A DNA stretch of 64,000 bases from Globisporangium splendens (lineage: Eukaryota > Oomycota > Peronosporomycetes > Pythiales > Pythiaceae): positions 62,001 through 126,000 of the forward strand of contig VFIW01000014.1 in assembly GCA_006386115.1 (NCBI GenBank), in the 5' to 3' direction. Position 1 is the stretch's first letter. Each line of letters starts with the position of its first letter. Under the pieces are notes generated by a model. It did not search any database, was not told the DNA's origin, and worked only from the letters and a program-made list of their open reading frames with translations. Shown piece after piece: positions 11,512 to 23,048 of this stretch. The position numbers were made by a program, and so were the translations under genes.

Positions 11512-14500
11512 TCAAGACTGGAATTTCCGCAAGACGGAGCTGTCGACTGTTTGCAGCAGCTCCTCAAAGCGAGCCGTTCCAAGTTTCGCAGCGAGTTCGT
11601 TCAACTTCGCACATGCGAACGCTTTGAGGTCAGTTTCACGAACCATTGCGTCTTCTTTTGCGATTGTCTTTGCTGCCTTTCGGTGGGCTTCGTACGAGCG
11701 ATAGGCTCCTGCGTTCCCATTATCGCCACGATCAGTTACATCAGTCCTTTGCTCTTTCTCTCGCTCTTCTTGCTCCTCTTCGAGAACGTCCGCGGTGAGC
11801 TCCAGAATCTGTCCGGTCTTGCCAAGTTGCTCGTCGTCCAATATTGACAGCGTCGAGCACAAAGCGAGAGCCCACACTTTCCGCCTCGTGAGGTTCAACG
11901 ACGACGAGCCCACAACGAAGAACTTGATCAGCATGAGCTCAATGAGGACATTGCCCAACACCTCCTGGTCGTTTTTTAGAAGATGCACCACCGTGAACTC
12001 GAAATGCTGCAGCACCAATCGCGCAACGACACTTAGATACCCAACCACCACCATCTCCGGCTCGCGATCCGCGTCCTTCCTGATGAATGCGACACACGCC
12101 TTGATCATGCAGTTGACCACAGGCGCGCACATTGCTACCTCTTCAGTCGACGCAAACATGGCGAAGATCAGCTCTTGAGCCCTGGCAACTTGCAGTGATG
12201 CCTCTGCTTTCACGTTCCCCAGCAAGTCCAAAATCATATCTGTAACGTTCAGGTGGTATGTTTGCCAGAATTGACTTTGTCCGAGTCGAAGGTGCTGCTC
12301 CAGGATCTGGACAGCAAGCTTCACATGCTCGTAATCGCGTTTCATAAGGCGAATGAGGTTTCCAAACAGGAGATGCAGCTCTTCCGTGTACGTATCGCAC
12401 ACTCCAAGAGTTTCGCTCCACACTTCCAGCCCACTTTCCATGAGAAACACTTCGTCTGGGTTGCTCACATCAGTGGCAAAGCGAACGACCTGAAGACACA
12501 TTTCCACTAGTTTCAGAACACCTTGAGACTGCTGCTCAATGGTAGTAAAAGGACCAGTCGACGCGCGATGCTCTTTCACACTGTTGAGCAACTTAGCGAG
12601 CAGCTGTAGGATTTTGCCACGTACGAGGTTGCTGGCATCGCTTTCCGATAACCACATGGACGGCAACGGAGCGCTGATCTGCTCACAGAAGACGACGGCA
12701 TGCGGACCAGCCGCCTGGATGATCGCTTCCAAACAGCTCAGGATCTTCATCTTGCTCTCAGATTCCTCTGTTTGAGGGAAGAACGTGAACAAGCACTCGA
12801 GAGAGCGGGGAAGGAATGGCGCGAACGCTTCCGCTTCAAATCCCCAATCGCTCACCATTGACTCAAGGGACTGCACCACACGAAGCTTGAGCGCTGCGTC
12901 AGCATCTTGTTGCTGGAAGAATGCTGCAGAGTTCAACAGCGTTTCGTAAAGAAGTGGTCGGATGTTCGTTGACAACTGCGCGAGCCAGCAGCTTACGAGC
13001 CAGACGATTCGATATCGGAGAACAGGAAGGCCGTGAATGGACCCCTTCGAAGTGTCTGGGCTCACCAGAAGCGGGACAAGGTTTGCGATGAACCATGGCT
13101 CAAACTCGAAGCAGTCGTGCAAATCGTAGCAGCCCAAGCCAATCGCGAGGAGGACAGCGTCGATGTCTAACACTCGCGGGTCATCCTGATTCGAAGATGC
13201 ACCAGCAGCGATCTCTGCCAAATATGAAGATGCCGCAGCTGTCGTCTGCGTCAGCCCAGGGATCGTCTGGTCGGGGTAATTCTGTATCAGCGTCAAGAAC
13301 AAATTCTCTGCGCATGCGCGTACAGACTCTTGTGCAGTCAGACTCTCGGTCAACGCCGAATACGCCTCAGGATCGTTCTGCCACTCCTCCAAGTCCTTTG
13401 CCGTGAGTCGCATGTACTGCATCACGGTCAGCTGCTGCAGCACCTCGAAGCGATTCTCGCCGTTCGCGCCAGACGAGAAAAAGCTGTTGACCGCGCTCTG
13501 AGCTTCAAGCACCATCGCGTCCGTCAAGTTTATGTCGCCAGTGGCAGTGATCACCTTCGAGATCACGCTGCTCGAGCCGCCGTTGGCAGACGAGAGACTC
13601 TCGTTCTTGTACAGACGGCAGCTGAGAACGTTGGCGAAAAACTGCAGCGCTTCAATCTGCAGGCGCCGTGGGGTTTCTGCTGCAGCAGCAGTGAACGGAT
13701 TTCCTGGTACCAAGGAGCCGAGGACGTTCCAGAATAAGTTGAGGAACGGAGATAAATAATCGCGGAACTCGATCGGATACGACTTCTGGACGCTCACGAC
13801 GATACTCGCGATGCGGTGCGTGCACTTGTCCACGACTGTGACCATGCTGCCCACCTCGGCGCTTCCAATCTCTGCGCCAGCACCACTCGCCTCGATGATC
13901 GAGTGTCGGAACCGCACCAGGTTTTCTAGGCGCTCGTAGAACTGGATCAGCGCCGATCGCACGAATTCGCCATTCTGGATGCCCGCGAGATCACGAAATG
14001 CATTCAGGAACATCGTCGACAGCAGCTTTGTGAGTGTCAGCAGCGTTGCCAAGCGATCGGTTGCGGTCTCAAGAGCCGCGGTCGATGTCGAGGCTTGTGC
14101 CAATTGGCAGTGCGCCCACAGATGCTCACTCAGGCGTGTCGCTGTCGAGCTCCAGAACTGCAAGAGCAGCGGCAGAATCTCGACACTGAGCATCGCGAAT
14201 TGCTTGCGATGCATCATGAGTCGCCGAGTCGCGAGCTCCTTCACGATGCGGTACGTGAGGTTGATGCTTCGTTGCTCCAGGAGTTGCTGTTGGTCCATTG
14301 TCGCGGGCGCCTGCTGCTGCTGCTGCTCAACACTCGTCTGAAGCGCTTGCAGGACCGGCGTGAAAAGCGCTTCAAACTTCCACTGGGTCGGAAACTCGGC
14401 GCGCGCGATCTGCGCCAACGTCAGCGCCAGATGCAGTGCGATGGTGCCATTCGGTTCGTGCAGCGCTGCGAAGAGCAGCACCTGCTTCATCTGGTTGCGC

Positions 14501-14820
14501 TCTGCCTCGTTGAGCAACTCAGTACTGCTACTGCTCTTCCACTGCTGCTTGAGGTACTGCTTGAGCCAGAGCACCGCCATGAGGCGCAGGTTCGGGTCCA
14601 TGTGGGTCACTTGCGCATGCTGGTTGCCGTCGGGAAGCAGCACAGTCTGCTGAAGCAGCGGCGCAAGGAACACCGCTGACGCTGGTATTTTCAGCAGCTG
14701 CTGCAGCTCTCGCTCGGACGCCGCGCGCATAGGGTCCGCGGGCGCCATGCTCTGCGCCAGCAGCTGCAGCACGTGCATCGCCTCCATCTCGGTGGCCATT
14801 GCTGGGATTGCCGCAGCCAC
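11512..14820 (-). CDS. Importin-11-like nuclear transport receptor
   Basis: One uninterrupted frame of 1,102 residues, close to human importin-11 (975) plus inserts. An importin-beta N-terminal domain lies near residues 30-110 (SERELQQLLK, then LRLMAVLWLKQYLKQQWK). HEAT-type helical repeats fill the rest. The segment RIVKELATRRLMMHRKQF fits importin-11 better than importins 7, 8 or 13. The C-terminal 120 residues are charged, with a Glu-rich run. Such receptors bind cargo in the cytosol and release it on RanGTP in the nucleus. The glutamine tract near residue 155 comes from CTG/CAG codons and is probably a length-variable linker. Two further in-frame ATGs lie within the first eleven codons, so the exact start is uncertain by a few residues. 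Confidence 0.75.
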   Translation of the reverse strand: MAAAIPAMATEMEAMHVLQLLAQSMAPADPMRAASERELQQLLKIPASAVFLAPLLQQTVLLPDGNQHAQVTHMDPNLRLMAVLWLKQYLKQQWKSSSSTELLNEAERNQMKQVLLFAALHEPNGTIALHLALTLAQIARAEFPTQWKFEALFTPVLQALQTSVEQQQQQAPATMDQQQLLEQRSINLTYRIVKELATRRLMMHRKQFAMLSVEILPLLLQFWSSTATRLSEHLWAHCQLAQASTSTAALETATDRLATLLTLTKLLSTMFLNAFRDLAGIQNGEFVRSALIQFYERLENLVRFRHSIIEASGAGAEIGSAEVGSMVTVVDKCTHRIASIVVSVQKSYPIEFRDYLSPFLNLFWNVLGSLVPGNPFTAAAAETPRRLQIEALQFFANVLSCRLYKNESLSSANGGSSSVISKVITATGDINLTDAMVLEAQSAVNSFFSSGANGENRFEVLQQLTVMQYMRLTAKDLEEWQNDPEAYSALTESLTAQESVRACAENLFLTLIQNYPDQTIPGLTQTTAAASSYLAEIAAGASSNQDDPRVLDIDAVLLAIGLGCYDLHDCFEFEPWFIANLVPLLVSPDTSKGSIHGLPVLRYRIVWLVSCWLAQLSTNIRPLLYETLLNSAAFFQQQDADAALKLRVVQSLESMVSDWGFEAEAFAPFLPRSLECLFTFFPQTEESESKMKILSCLEAIIQAAGPHAVVFCEQISAPLPSMWLSESDASNLVRGKILQLLAKLLNSVKEHRASTGPFTTIEQQSQGVLKLVEMCLQVVRFATDVSNPDEVFLMESGLEVWSETLGVCDTYTEELHLLFGNLIRLMKRDYEHVKLAVQILEQHLRLGQSQFWQTYHLNVTDMILDLLGNVKAEASLQVARAQELIFAMFASTEEVAMCAPVVNCMIKACVAFIRKDADREPEMVVVGYLSVVARLVLQHFEFTVVHLLKNDQEVLGNVLIELMLIKFFVVGSSSLNLTRRKVWALALCSTLSILDDEQLGKTGQILELTADVLEEEQEEREKEQRTDVTDRGDNGNAGAYRSYEAHRKAAKTIAKEDAMVRETDLKAFACAKLNELAAKLGTARFEELLQTVDSSVLRKFQS

Positions 14821-15141
14821 GAATGGGTCCCGAAAGCAACGGGTCCAAGTGCAGTGTGATTCGGGACAATGAAATATCCTCTACTCGGGACAATTCAAAG
14901 TCAAGTTCGGGACGCAATTCATTCCAAGGCTGCGAAAATGAATTGCAACCATTAGGGGAAGGGGGAGTGAGGAAGGGTATCACTGATGGGAGGGAGCGCC
15001 ATGCGCACCACCCACTTTGGCGCGCATACAAACTCCAAGTCGAATGGGATCGTCGTGTGGCGAGGCGGTCGACCCCCTTGTGCCTCCAAACGCCAAGACT
15101 CCGGCAACCGACAACAAGAAAAGACCAACCAACTGACCACC
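14821..15141. other. Divergent promoter between importin-11-like gene and eIF4A
   Basis: About 320 bases separate the two start codons. No further gene is visible. The region must hold both promoters. Confidence 0.5.
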
Positions 15142-16590
15142 ATGGCTGACGAAGACCGCAAGCCAACGTACGTGTCTATTCTCTCGCTGTGTGCGCGTGT
15201 ATGTGCGCGCCATGACGCAGCCTCCGTAGCTCCTCACACAAGAGACTAATGACGGTCTCTGTGATCCCTTTTTTTTTTCTTGTTGTTGTCGCACGCAGTG
15301 AACACTCGGAAGAAGCTCAGGAAGGAGCTATCCCTATCGCCGATGGCGACATCGAGACCAACTGGGACGAAGTCATCGAGTCCTTCGATGGCATGGACCT
15401 CCGCGAAGACCTGCTCCGTGGTATCTACGCCTACGGTTTTGAGAAGCCTTCGGCCATCCAGCAGCGCGCCGTGAAGCCAATCCTCCTCGGCCACGATTGC
15501 ATTGCTCAGGCCCAATCTGGTGAGTATGCAGACTGACTGATAGAGAATGACTGCGCATATTTTGTCACAAGTATGCTAAACATTCACATTTTCTTGTATG
15601 ATTGCAGGTACCGGTAAGACGGCGACGTTCACCGTGTCGATCTTGCAGAAGATCGATGTGTCGTTGAAGGAAACCCAAGCGTTGATCCTCGCGCCAACCC
15701 GTGAACTCGCGCAGCAGATCGTCAAGGTCATCGTGGCCATTGGTGATTACATGAGCGTGCAGGTCCACGCCTGTGTCGGTGGTACCGCCGTCCGTGACGA
15801 CATTCGCACGCTCCAACAGGGTGTGCACATCGTCGTGGGTACCCCAGGCCGTGTGGGTGACATGATCAACCGTCGCGCGCTCCGCACCGACGAAGTGAAG
15901 CTCTTCGTGCTGGATGAAGCCGATGAGATGCTCTCGCGTGGTTTCAAGGACCAGATCTACGAAGTGTTCCGCTTCCTCCCAGAGAAGGTGCAAGTGGCTC
16001 TGTTCTCGGCTACCATGCCGTTGGACGTGCTTGAAGTGACCCACCGCTTCATGCGCGAACCAATCCGCATCCTCGTCAAGCGCGACGAATTGACGCTTGA
16101 AGGTATTAAGCAGTTTTTCATCGCCATCGACCGCGAGGAGTGGAAGTTCGACACGTTGTGCGACTTGTACGAGACGTTGACCATCACACAGGCGATCATT
16201 TACTGCAACACGCGCCGAAAGGTCGACTGGTTGACCGAGAAGATGCAGTCGAAGGACTTCACGGTGTCGGCCATGCACGGTGACATGGAACAGCGCGAGC
16301 GTGACATCATCATGCGTGAGTTCCGCTCGGGCTCGTCGCGTGTGTTGATCACCACGGATCTCTTGGCTCGTGGTATCGATGTGCAGCAGGTGTCGCTCGT
16401 GATCAACTACGACTTGCCGACGAACCGTGAAAACTACATCCACCGTATCGGTCGTTCGGGTCGTTTCGGTCGTAAGGGTGTGGCGATCAACTTTTTGACC
16501 CACAACGACGTGCGATACTTGCGCGATATCGAACAGTTCTACAACACGCAAATCGATGAGATGCCAATGAACGTTGCGGATCTTATTTAA
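15142..16590 (+). CDS. Eukaryotic initiation factor 4A, DEAD-box RNA helicase (three exons)
   Basis: Exons 15142-15167, 15299-15519 and 15608-16590 give 409 residues, the normal eIF4A length. All helicase motifs are present: the Q motif ([12 protein letters not shown]), Walker A split by intron 2 (AQSGTGKTAT), PTRELA, the TPGR motif, DEAD, SAT, then [18 protein letters not shown] and [15 protein letters not shown]. It unwinds mRNA leaders for ribosome loading as part of eIF4F in the cytosol. The first exon is only 26 bases. Codon use is strongly biased to C/G-ending codons, as expected for a highly expressed gene. The closely related eIF4AIII is less likely because of the acidic, short N-terminus. 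Confidence 0.93.
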
Positions 16591-17246
16591 GAGCGTCTCT
16601 TTGGAAAACAAGCGACATCGTGCAGCTTTGTCTGCATCGTCGCGCGTCCGTCAGTCAGTTGCCGTCTTGTGAGTGCACGTTCGGTTCGGTTCCACGTGAA
16701 GCGCGGCCAGTGGGATGTGAGCAGCAATAGGTAGGTGCGAGCATCTCGCTGGTCGTGTGTGGAGCAGAATTGAGCGTGCATTGCGAGGCGGAAAAAAGAA
16801 AAGAAGACAAGAAGGGAGGAAGCGACAGCGCCATGGGTTCTCTAGCATTTGTCTTTAGCTCTTTTTGTCTTTGGTTTGCAAGAATAAATTCATTTTTTTG
16901 GTTGGTATTTTGTTGTGTGAGTTTCGTTCGCGTCGAGAGCACAACCCCGCGGCACATGCATTCGAGTTGTTATGCTTTCTTTCCACAGCACATGCACATG
17001 GTTCATGTTGGCTGTGTTCTCCATGTTCTTCGTTCACTTGTTTGTGCAGCTGCCTGGGGAATTTTGAGCATGGCGGAGAGCAGTTGCTGGCGGCCAGTCG
17101 ACATGACATGGCTGCTCTTGCGAGGGGGATGCGCACGCCGGTAGTTGCCATCATGTCCTTCCCTCCTGCCCAAAGTCACTGAGCAACAGCGGATTGAGCA
17201 CATTTAACAGGAACGTGGCGTCTAAACGCACTCCATGCACGCATGA

Positions 17247-17278
<32 letters not shown>

Positions 17279-17596
17279 CAAATGCTGGGCATCGCTGATG
17301 CGATTGCTCGAAGCTCAGTCTGCCTGTCTTTATATCAGATATTCTCTCTAACGTGATAAATCATGTCAGTGCCACTGCTAGTGACGCACACTTGCGTTTG
17401 CAACCCACCGCATTTTGGAACAAACTCTCACCCCTTTTCTGCGAAATGTCCGAGTAGGTTAGTTCTTCTCCGCGCCGTCCTTACAGAAGCCAAGTCAAAT
17501 CGCTCTCTGGTCGTTCTCTCGCATTGGGCTTAGCCATATTCCTTCTCTCCCAACGCCGCCTCCTGTCTCTATAGAGCTCACCATACACCGACAGCC
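16591..17596. other. Intergenic region
   Basis: About 1 kb containing the eIF4A 3' region, a GA microsatellite (17255-17278) and the presumed DnaJ-gene promoter. Nothing else is supported. Confidence 0.4.
17255..17278. repeat. (GA)n microsatellite
   Basis: Twelve GA units upstream of the DnaJ gene. Confidence 0.95.
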
Positions 17597-18889
17597 ATGA
17601 GCGAGCCCGTGCCAGCCAAGCCCGACGACAACGTCAACTACTACGAGGTGCTGGGCGTCGACAAGTCGGCGAGCGAGCTCGAGATCAAGACGGCGTACCG
17701 CAAGCTCGCGCTCAAGTACCACCCGGACCGCAACGCTGGCAGCGACGACGCCGCCGACAAGTTCAAGCAGGTGTCCACGGCCTACGCCGTACTCAGCGAC
17801 CCGAACAAGCGCCGCCAGTATGACGTGGCGGGCGACGCCGGCAAGGACGCCGAGTTCGAGAGCGTCGACGTCGAGTCCATGGGCGGCTTTGGCCGCGTCG
17901 TCGGCGCGCTGTTCACGAAGATCGGCATGCCGATCCCGACGCAGATCTCACAGACCGTGCTCTCGGCGGCGCGCGATCTGTGTGATGAGCGCAACAACGC
18001 GATCGCGAAGGTGCCCGTGACGCAGCTGTACTTTGGTCTGGAGAAGCACGCCAAGGTCGACAAGCAGGACGCGCACTTCTACCGCATCCACGTCGACAAG
18101 GAGCGCGAGTCGCTGGTATTCATGTGTCGATCGGTGACGAAGAGCAAGTTCAAGCTCGTGCTCTTTGACGCGCACGGCGCCGTGCGCATGGTGCAGGAAA
18201 GCGTCAAGAAGGCGCGCTGCACCGCCGCTGATATGTACATCTCAAGCGACATTGAGCTGATGGATCTGAACGACGTGTGGCCTCCGCACATGGCGAACAA
18301 CGACTCGGAGCTGCCGGAATTGTTCAGCAAGTTGTCGACGTACGAGGTGAAGCGAACGATCCCGTTGGAGAAGGGCGAGCACCTCTTCTGTGTGTACGGC
18401 GACAACTGGCTGTCGGCCGTCAAGTACTCGATCAAGTGCATGAAGATCGACCTCAAGTCGACTGCGCTCAAGGCGATCCAAGAGAACGAGCACGAGCTTG
18501 TCCAGATCAAGCAGGACCTCGGCGCGCTCCAGAAGGACTATGTCGCCGCGAAAAAGGTGTTTGAAGAGGTGCTCGGCCGCGTCGAAGCCACGCAGAAGCG
18601 CACGGAGGAGCTGCTGCAGGCGCGTGAAGCCGCATACGAGAACTTTCTCCACGGATGCGATACGTCCAACAACACTGGCAACGGCGCCGTGCACAGCGCA
18701 GCGTCGCCCGAAGCAAAGGCGTCGACGGCGAGCGATGCGCCGAGCCCAGCGGGGGGCTTCCGGACGATGTTTGGCTTTGGCAACCGCTTGTTCGGCAACT
18801 CACGGGACGAGCGCACAAACTCATTCGACACCGCGTCGTTCCCGTCGAACGCGTCGTCGACGAGCAGCAGCACGTCGCGGAAAAACTAG
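17597..18889 (+). CDS. ARG1-like DnaJ (Hsp40) protein
   Basis: Single exon, 430 residues. The J domain occupies residues 14-75 with the HPD motif (KYHPDRN) needed to stimulate Hsp70 ATPase. The rest lacks the Gly/Phe, zinc-finger and CTD regions of type I/II DnaJ proteins. It follows the layout of plant ARG1/ARL proteins: [21 protein letters not shown], a beta-rich middle ([18 protein letters not shown]), then a coiled coil of about 90 residues ([20 protein letters not shown]). Arabidopsis ARG1 acts with cytoskeleton and membrane traffic in gravity sensing; here only a co-chaperone role on membranes or cytoskeleton is a fair inference. The Ser-rich tail is probably disordered. Confidence 0.8.
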   Translation: MSEPVPAKPDDNVNYYEVLGVDKSASELEIKTAYRKLALKYHPDRNAGSDDAADKFKQVSTAYAVLSDPNKRRQYDVAGDAGKDAEFESVDVESMGGFGRVVGALFTKIGMPIPTQISQTVLSAARDLCDERNNAIAKVPVTQLYFGLEKHAKVDKQDAHFYRIHVDKERESLVFMCRSVTKSKFKLVLFDAHGAVRMVQESVKKARCTAADMYISSDIELMDLNDVWPPHMANNDSELPELFSKLSTYEVKRTIPLEKGEHLFCVYGDNWLSAVKYSIKCMKIDLKSTALKAIQENEHELVQIKQDLGALQKDYVAAKKVFEEVLGRVEATQKRTEELLQAREAAYENFLHGCDTSNNTGNGAVHSAASPEAKASTASDAPSPAGGFRTMFGFGNRLFGNSRDERTNSFDTASFPSNASSTSSSTSRKN

Positions 18890-19043
18890 GACAGCCGCCC
18901 GCGCGCATTTGATAGAGAACACACAACAGCAGGGAGCAGGAGGAGGTGCATTTTTTTCTTTCAGTGTGTGAGTTGTGCTTTTGTCTTTTTTTTCTTCTTC
19001 CATTATATACACGCTGCCAAACTGCAAATTTGCGTTGAGTTAC

Positions 19044-20768
19044 CTAGTAGTTGTCCAGCAAGCGTTCGCGCTTGGGGTCCGGGTCCGGCAGCGCCTTCGC
19101 CATCGAGTGCGCATGCGCCACCCACGGGAAGAATGCAAACACAAAGAGGAACTGGCCCACGAAGAACGCCGAGCCGAACATTGGCACGCTGACCGCGAGC
19201 GTGTTGTAAAAGTGCGCGAGCTGCGTCATGCGGCAATGCGGCTGCGGAAGCCCCGACGCCTCGCTCTTCGCAGCCTCTTCCAATGTGCACGGCTTGACTA
19301 GTCCCGTAGCTTCATCGACGTACGCTTGATGGCCGAACGTCGCATATTGAGGCGCCAATGTTAGCACACTGAAGAGTCCAACCATCGCCATGTAGATCAT
19401 CACGAGCGACACGATCGTCATGGTCGACGAGCTCGTCAGTCGCGGCTGCAGGCGGTCGAGACGGAAGCACAGGAAGCGTAGTCCGTAGCGCGTGAGCATG
19501 ACAAACGAGACGAGGAAGAAGTACAGAAAGAGCACGCCGAACACGATGTAGTCCAGCGGGAAGAAGTGCGACGCGATGACTAGCAGCCCGTCGACTGGGT
19601 TCGGGAATTTAGGTGCGTTCAACAGGAATCCCTTCTCGAAACTCGAATGCATCAGCTTGTCCAGACTCGTGATCAGCATCGACACCAAGATGAGCAGCGA
19701 GATCACCAGAAGCATCGCCCCAATGGGGATCTTCCAGCATGACAGGCGCTTTCCGATCGTAAACTGCTTCAGGTTGGCGTCCAACACGGCTCGACGGTCC
19801 TGGAGGATCTGCTCACGCAGCTTGAGCTGCTGGAGACGGTCTTGGTCGGCGACGCTGAGCTGTTGGGACGTGGCATAGCGTCGCAGAATTGTCTCCTTTG
19901 TTTGCGCGGCTGCCTGTGTCTCCATCGCGTTTTCATTCAGCAGGTCCTGGAATGTGTTGCGATTGTCGTCATTGCCGTGGTCTTCCATCAAGAGTCCGAC
20001 CAGTGGCACGCTCGCGAGGCCCCGACTGCCGACGACGATCCACAAATACAGCCCAAAGAGAACCAGGATGCCGATCAAAAGTCGCAGCAGCATCTCCAAA
20101 TCCGACGAGATCTTGAGAAGCGGCTTGAGCCAATCGATGTCGGAGCTCGCGGGCTTACCGCAGAGCAGCACAACCATCGTCATGAGCAAAATCAGACTGA
20201 AGCCCAGCACGAAGCACACCGTGCGCTTCAACGCTGCCATGAACCGCTGCTTGGCAGTGAATCGAAGCGTCAGGTGTGCGATCTCGGTCTGCTTTGCGTA
20301 GTTGTACACGAGCGGCGCGCCAACAAATGAGTACAGCGCTAGCACCGCGAAGTAGACTTGGTACAGTACCTTGAGCGCTTGTGCATTCGCGTGCACCTGA
20401 GGGAGCGCATTCTCGAGCAAATACACATCCACAGGCGCCGTAAAGAGACACAACAGCGACAAGTAGAGCGCAAATATGCAGATCACGTTCACAAACTTGG
20501 AGGAGACCTGCAGCGGCGCAGCGCTGATCGTCGACGTCGCCGCGAACGCCGGGAGACTTGACGTCGCCGCGTTCTTGGGCTGGAAGTAGAGCACGAGGAA
20601 CGCGCTGAGCGCCAGCAGCAGTAACGCCACGCTCGCGTAGAGCAGCCAGATGAGCACCGTGTGGTGGCTCACGCTCTGCAGCGCGTCCGCAAGCGCGCTC
20701 GTCGGGGTCTTCTGCACGGCGGCGCCCACAGGCACGTTCGCCATCGTCGTCTCGGTGCGCAACAGCAT
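19044..20768 (-). CDS. LMBR1/LMBD1-type multi-pass membrane protein
   Basis: Single exon, 574 residues, with nine or so hydrophobic helices separated by a central hydrophilic loop (about residues 270-350) containing a coiled coil. The segments FALYLSLLCLFTAPVDVYLLE and PLDYIVFGVLFLYFF match LMBD1-like proteins, whose animal member LMBRD1 works in lysosomal cobalamin release and receptor endocytosis. Proline- and leucine-rich ends of helices are typical. Expected in lysosome/vacuole or plasma membrane. The second ATG eight codons in could be the true start. It is divergent from the ATG10 gene with only 148 bases between start codons, implying a shared promoter. Confidence 0.75.
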   Translation of the reverse strand: MLLRTETTMANVPVGAAVQKTPTSALADALQSVSHHTVLIWLLYASVALLLLALSAFLVLYFQPKNAATSSLPAFAATSTISAAPLQVSSKFVNVICIFALYLSLLCLFTAPVDVYLLENALPQVHANAQALKVLYQVYFAVLALYSFVGAPLVYNYAKQTEIAHLTLRFTAKQRFMAALKRTVCFVLGFSLILLMTMVVLLCGKPASSDIDWLKPLLKISSDLEMLLRLLIGILVLFGLYLWIVVGSRGLASVPLVGLLMEDHGNDDNRNTFQDLLNENAMETQAAAQTKETILRRYATSQQLSVADQDRLQQLKLREQILQDRRAVLDANLKQFTIGKRLSCWKIPIGAMLLVISLLILVSMLITSLDKLMHSSFEKGFLLNAPKFPNPVDGLLVIASHFFPLDYIVFGVLFLYFFLVSFVMLTRYGLRFLCFRLDRLQPRLTSSSTMTIVSLVMIYMAMVGLFSVLTLAPQYATFGHQAYVDEATGLVKPCTLEEAAKSEASGLPQPHCRMTQLAHFYNTLAVSVPMFGSAFFVGQFLFVFAFFPWVAHAHSMAKALPDPDPKRERLLDNY

Positions 20769-20916
20769 GAGCTTTCTTCCGCTTTGAGACGAGGAAGAAC
20801 AAAAGGAAGTGGATGTGTTTAAGGTGGGTCACACCAAAGAACATCACTTCAACCACAACAGAAATAACGTTTGACACACTAATTATGGGACTCGGTACTG
20901 TCACTTTGAAATTGAC

Positions 20917-21787
20917 ATGCTGACGCACGAAGCGTTCTGCATGGAGGCACAGGCGCTGGCCGCGCGATCGCGGGAGGCAGCGCAGCGTCAGAAGAACGAG
21001 ACGAGCGGTGGCGATGCATCAAGCGCAGTGTGGGAGTGGCGCCATGGAACGAGACCAGTACGTGACGAATGCGTGTGTTGTGGGTTCAGCTGTCGACATG
21101 CTGAATGAAAGTGTTGGTTTTTTGAACAGCACTTGGCAGGAAATGCCTACCTGGAATCAACTGGCAACGCTCGCGAATGGCCGGTGGACGCGGCTGCGAG
21201 CGCGGCGGAAGCTGGAGGACAACCGATTGCTTGTGCAGACGAGGAAGATCTTGGCGGAGATATTAGCGATTTGCTTACAATGCATGAGGTGAGCTCTTTG
21301 GTTACATCGCTTCCTCCAGCTCGCATTCTCACGATGTCGCTGCTAACATACTACATTACTCCCGTGTGAGAAGGACGAAGCTATCTTGGCTGCCACTTTG
21401 GATCCTAGCAGCAAGCAAACTCAAACCGTGATATGCGATTTCCACATCGTGTACCACGTGATCTACCAGACCCCAGTGCTGTACTTCCGAGCGACAAGAC
21501 TCGACGGGTCTCCAGTCCGAATCAACGCGCAGATTGGCGGTCTGCACCTTCCCGGAAGCAAAGCGGATTCCACTTTTGTGTCGATGGAGGAGCATCCAGT
21601 CCTTGGCACACCGTTCTGGTTCCTTCACCCCTGCGAGACCTCTGCTGCAATGGAGCTCTTGCTCCACCAACAGTGTCCAACGTCCGAGACACCGAGCGAC
21701 ATCCAGTATCCTAAGTATCTCATGGCATGGCTGAGCCTCGTGCAGCCGCTGACCCACATCAATCCACTGTCGATGTGGAGGCGATAG
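20917..21787 (+). CDS. ATG10: Autophagy E2-like conjugating enzyme ATG10 (three exons)
   Basis: Exons 20917-21057, 21130-21288 and 21374-21787 close in frame to 237 residues. The C-terminal half is diagnostic: FHIVYHVIYQTPVLYFRA, then GTPFWFLHPCETSAAM, where the Cys of HPC (about residue 187) is the catalytic thioester residue, and YLMAWLSLVQPL. ATG10 transfers the ubiquitin-like ATG12 to ATG5 during autophagosome formation in the cytosol. The N-terminus is short and rich in Ala and Glu. Introns are GT-AG with GTACGT and GTGAGC donors. Confidence 0.88.
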
Positions 21788-22092
21788 CAAAATCCAAAGA
21801 TATTTCGGTATATGGAGATGCGCTAGGCTCGCAATGGGGACATGTTTGAGATGAACACTTGCAGCATTTTCAACTATGATGTCTGCAACAAGAAGCATTG
21901 GCTCTGGTTCATGGCTAGAATCTCAAAATGAAGCCATCGAATTGTGTGGACACATTCCAAATTATACACAAAACCTCTCTTATTTCATATTCGTTTGTGA
22001 AGTGCTCATGGGTCCACTATAAAGATGGGTTTCAGCGTTTGAATGTTCAAAAGCAATGCGCCACTCAGAAAGGATTCAGACACACAGGCGCG
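21788..22092. other. Intergenic region
   Basis: About 305 bases between ATG10 and the Ser/Pro-rich gene. Nothing recognised. Confidence 0.4.
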
Positions 22093-23048
22093 ATGACAGC
22101 AGCACGGGCGGATGACGCGCAGCAGCGCATGCGCAAGAAGTGAGTCTCTCTCTCTGTTCTGCATGTGGGCACTGTCTCTCCCAATGCGCCTGCGTAAGCT
22201 CACCCCTGCGCTCTTCTTGTGTGTTGTACCAGAGCTCGATTGGCATCCGCCACCAAAGCAAAAGGTACGTCTTTTAGCTTGCTCCGTCTTGCGTAATGAA
22301 TGCGCGTTCTCACGAGTGTATATGCACATGGCCCCAAACTAGCAGCGACAGCAAAGCCGACTGCCATCTTCGCCTTCGGCTCGCGCATCCCTCTCGCTGG
22401 TAAATTCCACACCGTGTTGTTAGTACCCACCGTCGTCGAATGTACTCACGAACCCAAGCTCGTGCTGTTCCAACAGACAAAAATGCTGCCTCAGCAAGCC
22501 CATCATCCGGAATGAAGCACCGAAACAAACGCCGCATATCCCTCAATCCGGCAGGTGATGACAGCACTATTTCTGTATCTGACAACCTCCATCCCTCGAC
22601 CCCAGCATCCTCTAATCGTGGCAGTCCAGCGCTGATGTCGAAGACATTCGCGGCGTTTCCCAAGACCTCGGGCCTCCCTCAACCTACAAGAATATCAGCA
22701 ACCTTACAGGGGAAGTCGCCTTTAACAGCAACCTCCTCTGCGCATACTCGAGTTGTGCCAAGTGAAATCAGAAAGCAATTCCAGCAGCTTAAGCGACCAG
22801 CACCCAGCCACCGTCCTCCGCCGCCAAGACCAGAGTCTGTCCTTAGGAAACTCCCCGAATTTCCCCCTGTAGAGAGCCCAGATTTCTGGAGAGTGCGGCT
22901 CGAGTTTGCCCAATCTATGGTCAAAGAGCTGAAGGATGTCGAGTGAGTATCATCATGCATTCGTTCGTGCATGGATGAACAAGTGCGCTAACTTGTTGTT
23001 GCTGCAACTATTGTTTCTAGAACCCGGCTGCTGATGATCTCAAGATAG
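22093..23048 (+). CDS. Unrecognised basic Ser/Pro-rich protein (five exons)
   Basis: The proposed exons 22093-22139, 22233-22264, 22343-22399, 22477-22942 and 23021-23048 keep one frame throughout and use GTGAGT, GTACGT, GTAAAT and GTGAGT donors. The product is about 209 residues, basic and rich in Ser, Pro and Thr, with a KHRNKRR cluster and a short predicted helix near the end (DFWRVRLEFAQSMVKELKDVE). There is no domain that I recognise, and most of it should be disordered. The first three exons are tiny and rest on splice logic alone. The fourth exon is the best supported part. Confidence 0.45.

Noticed and set aside
15565..16611. A 348-codon minus-strand frame opposite eIF4A
   Set aside because: It is a shadow caused by strong codon bias in eIF4A.
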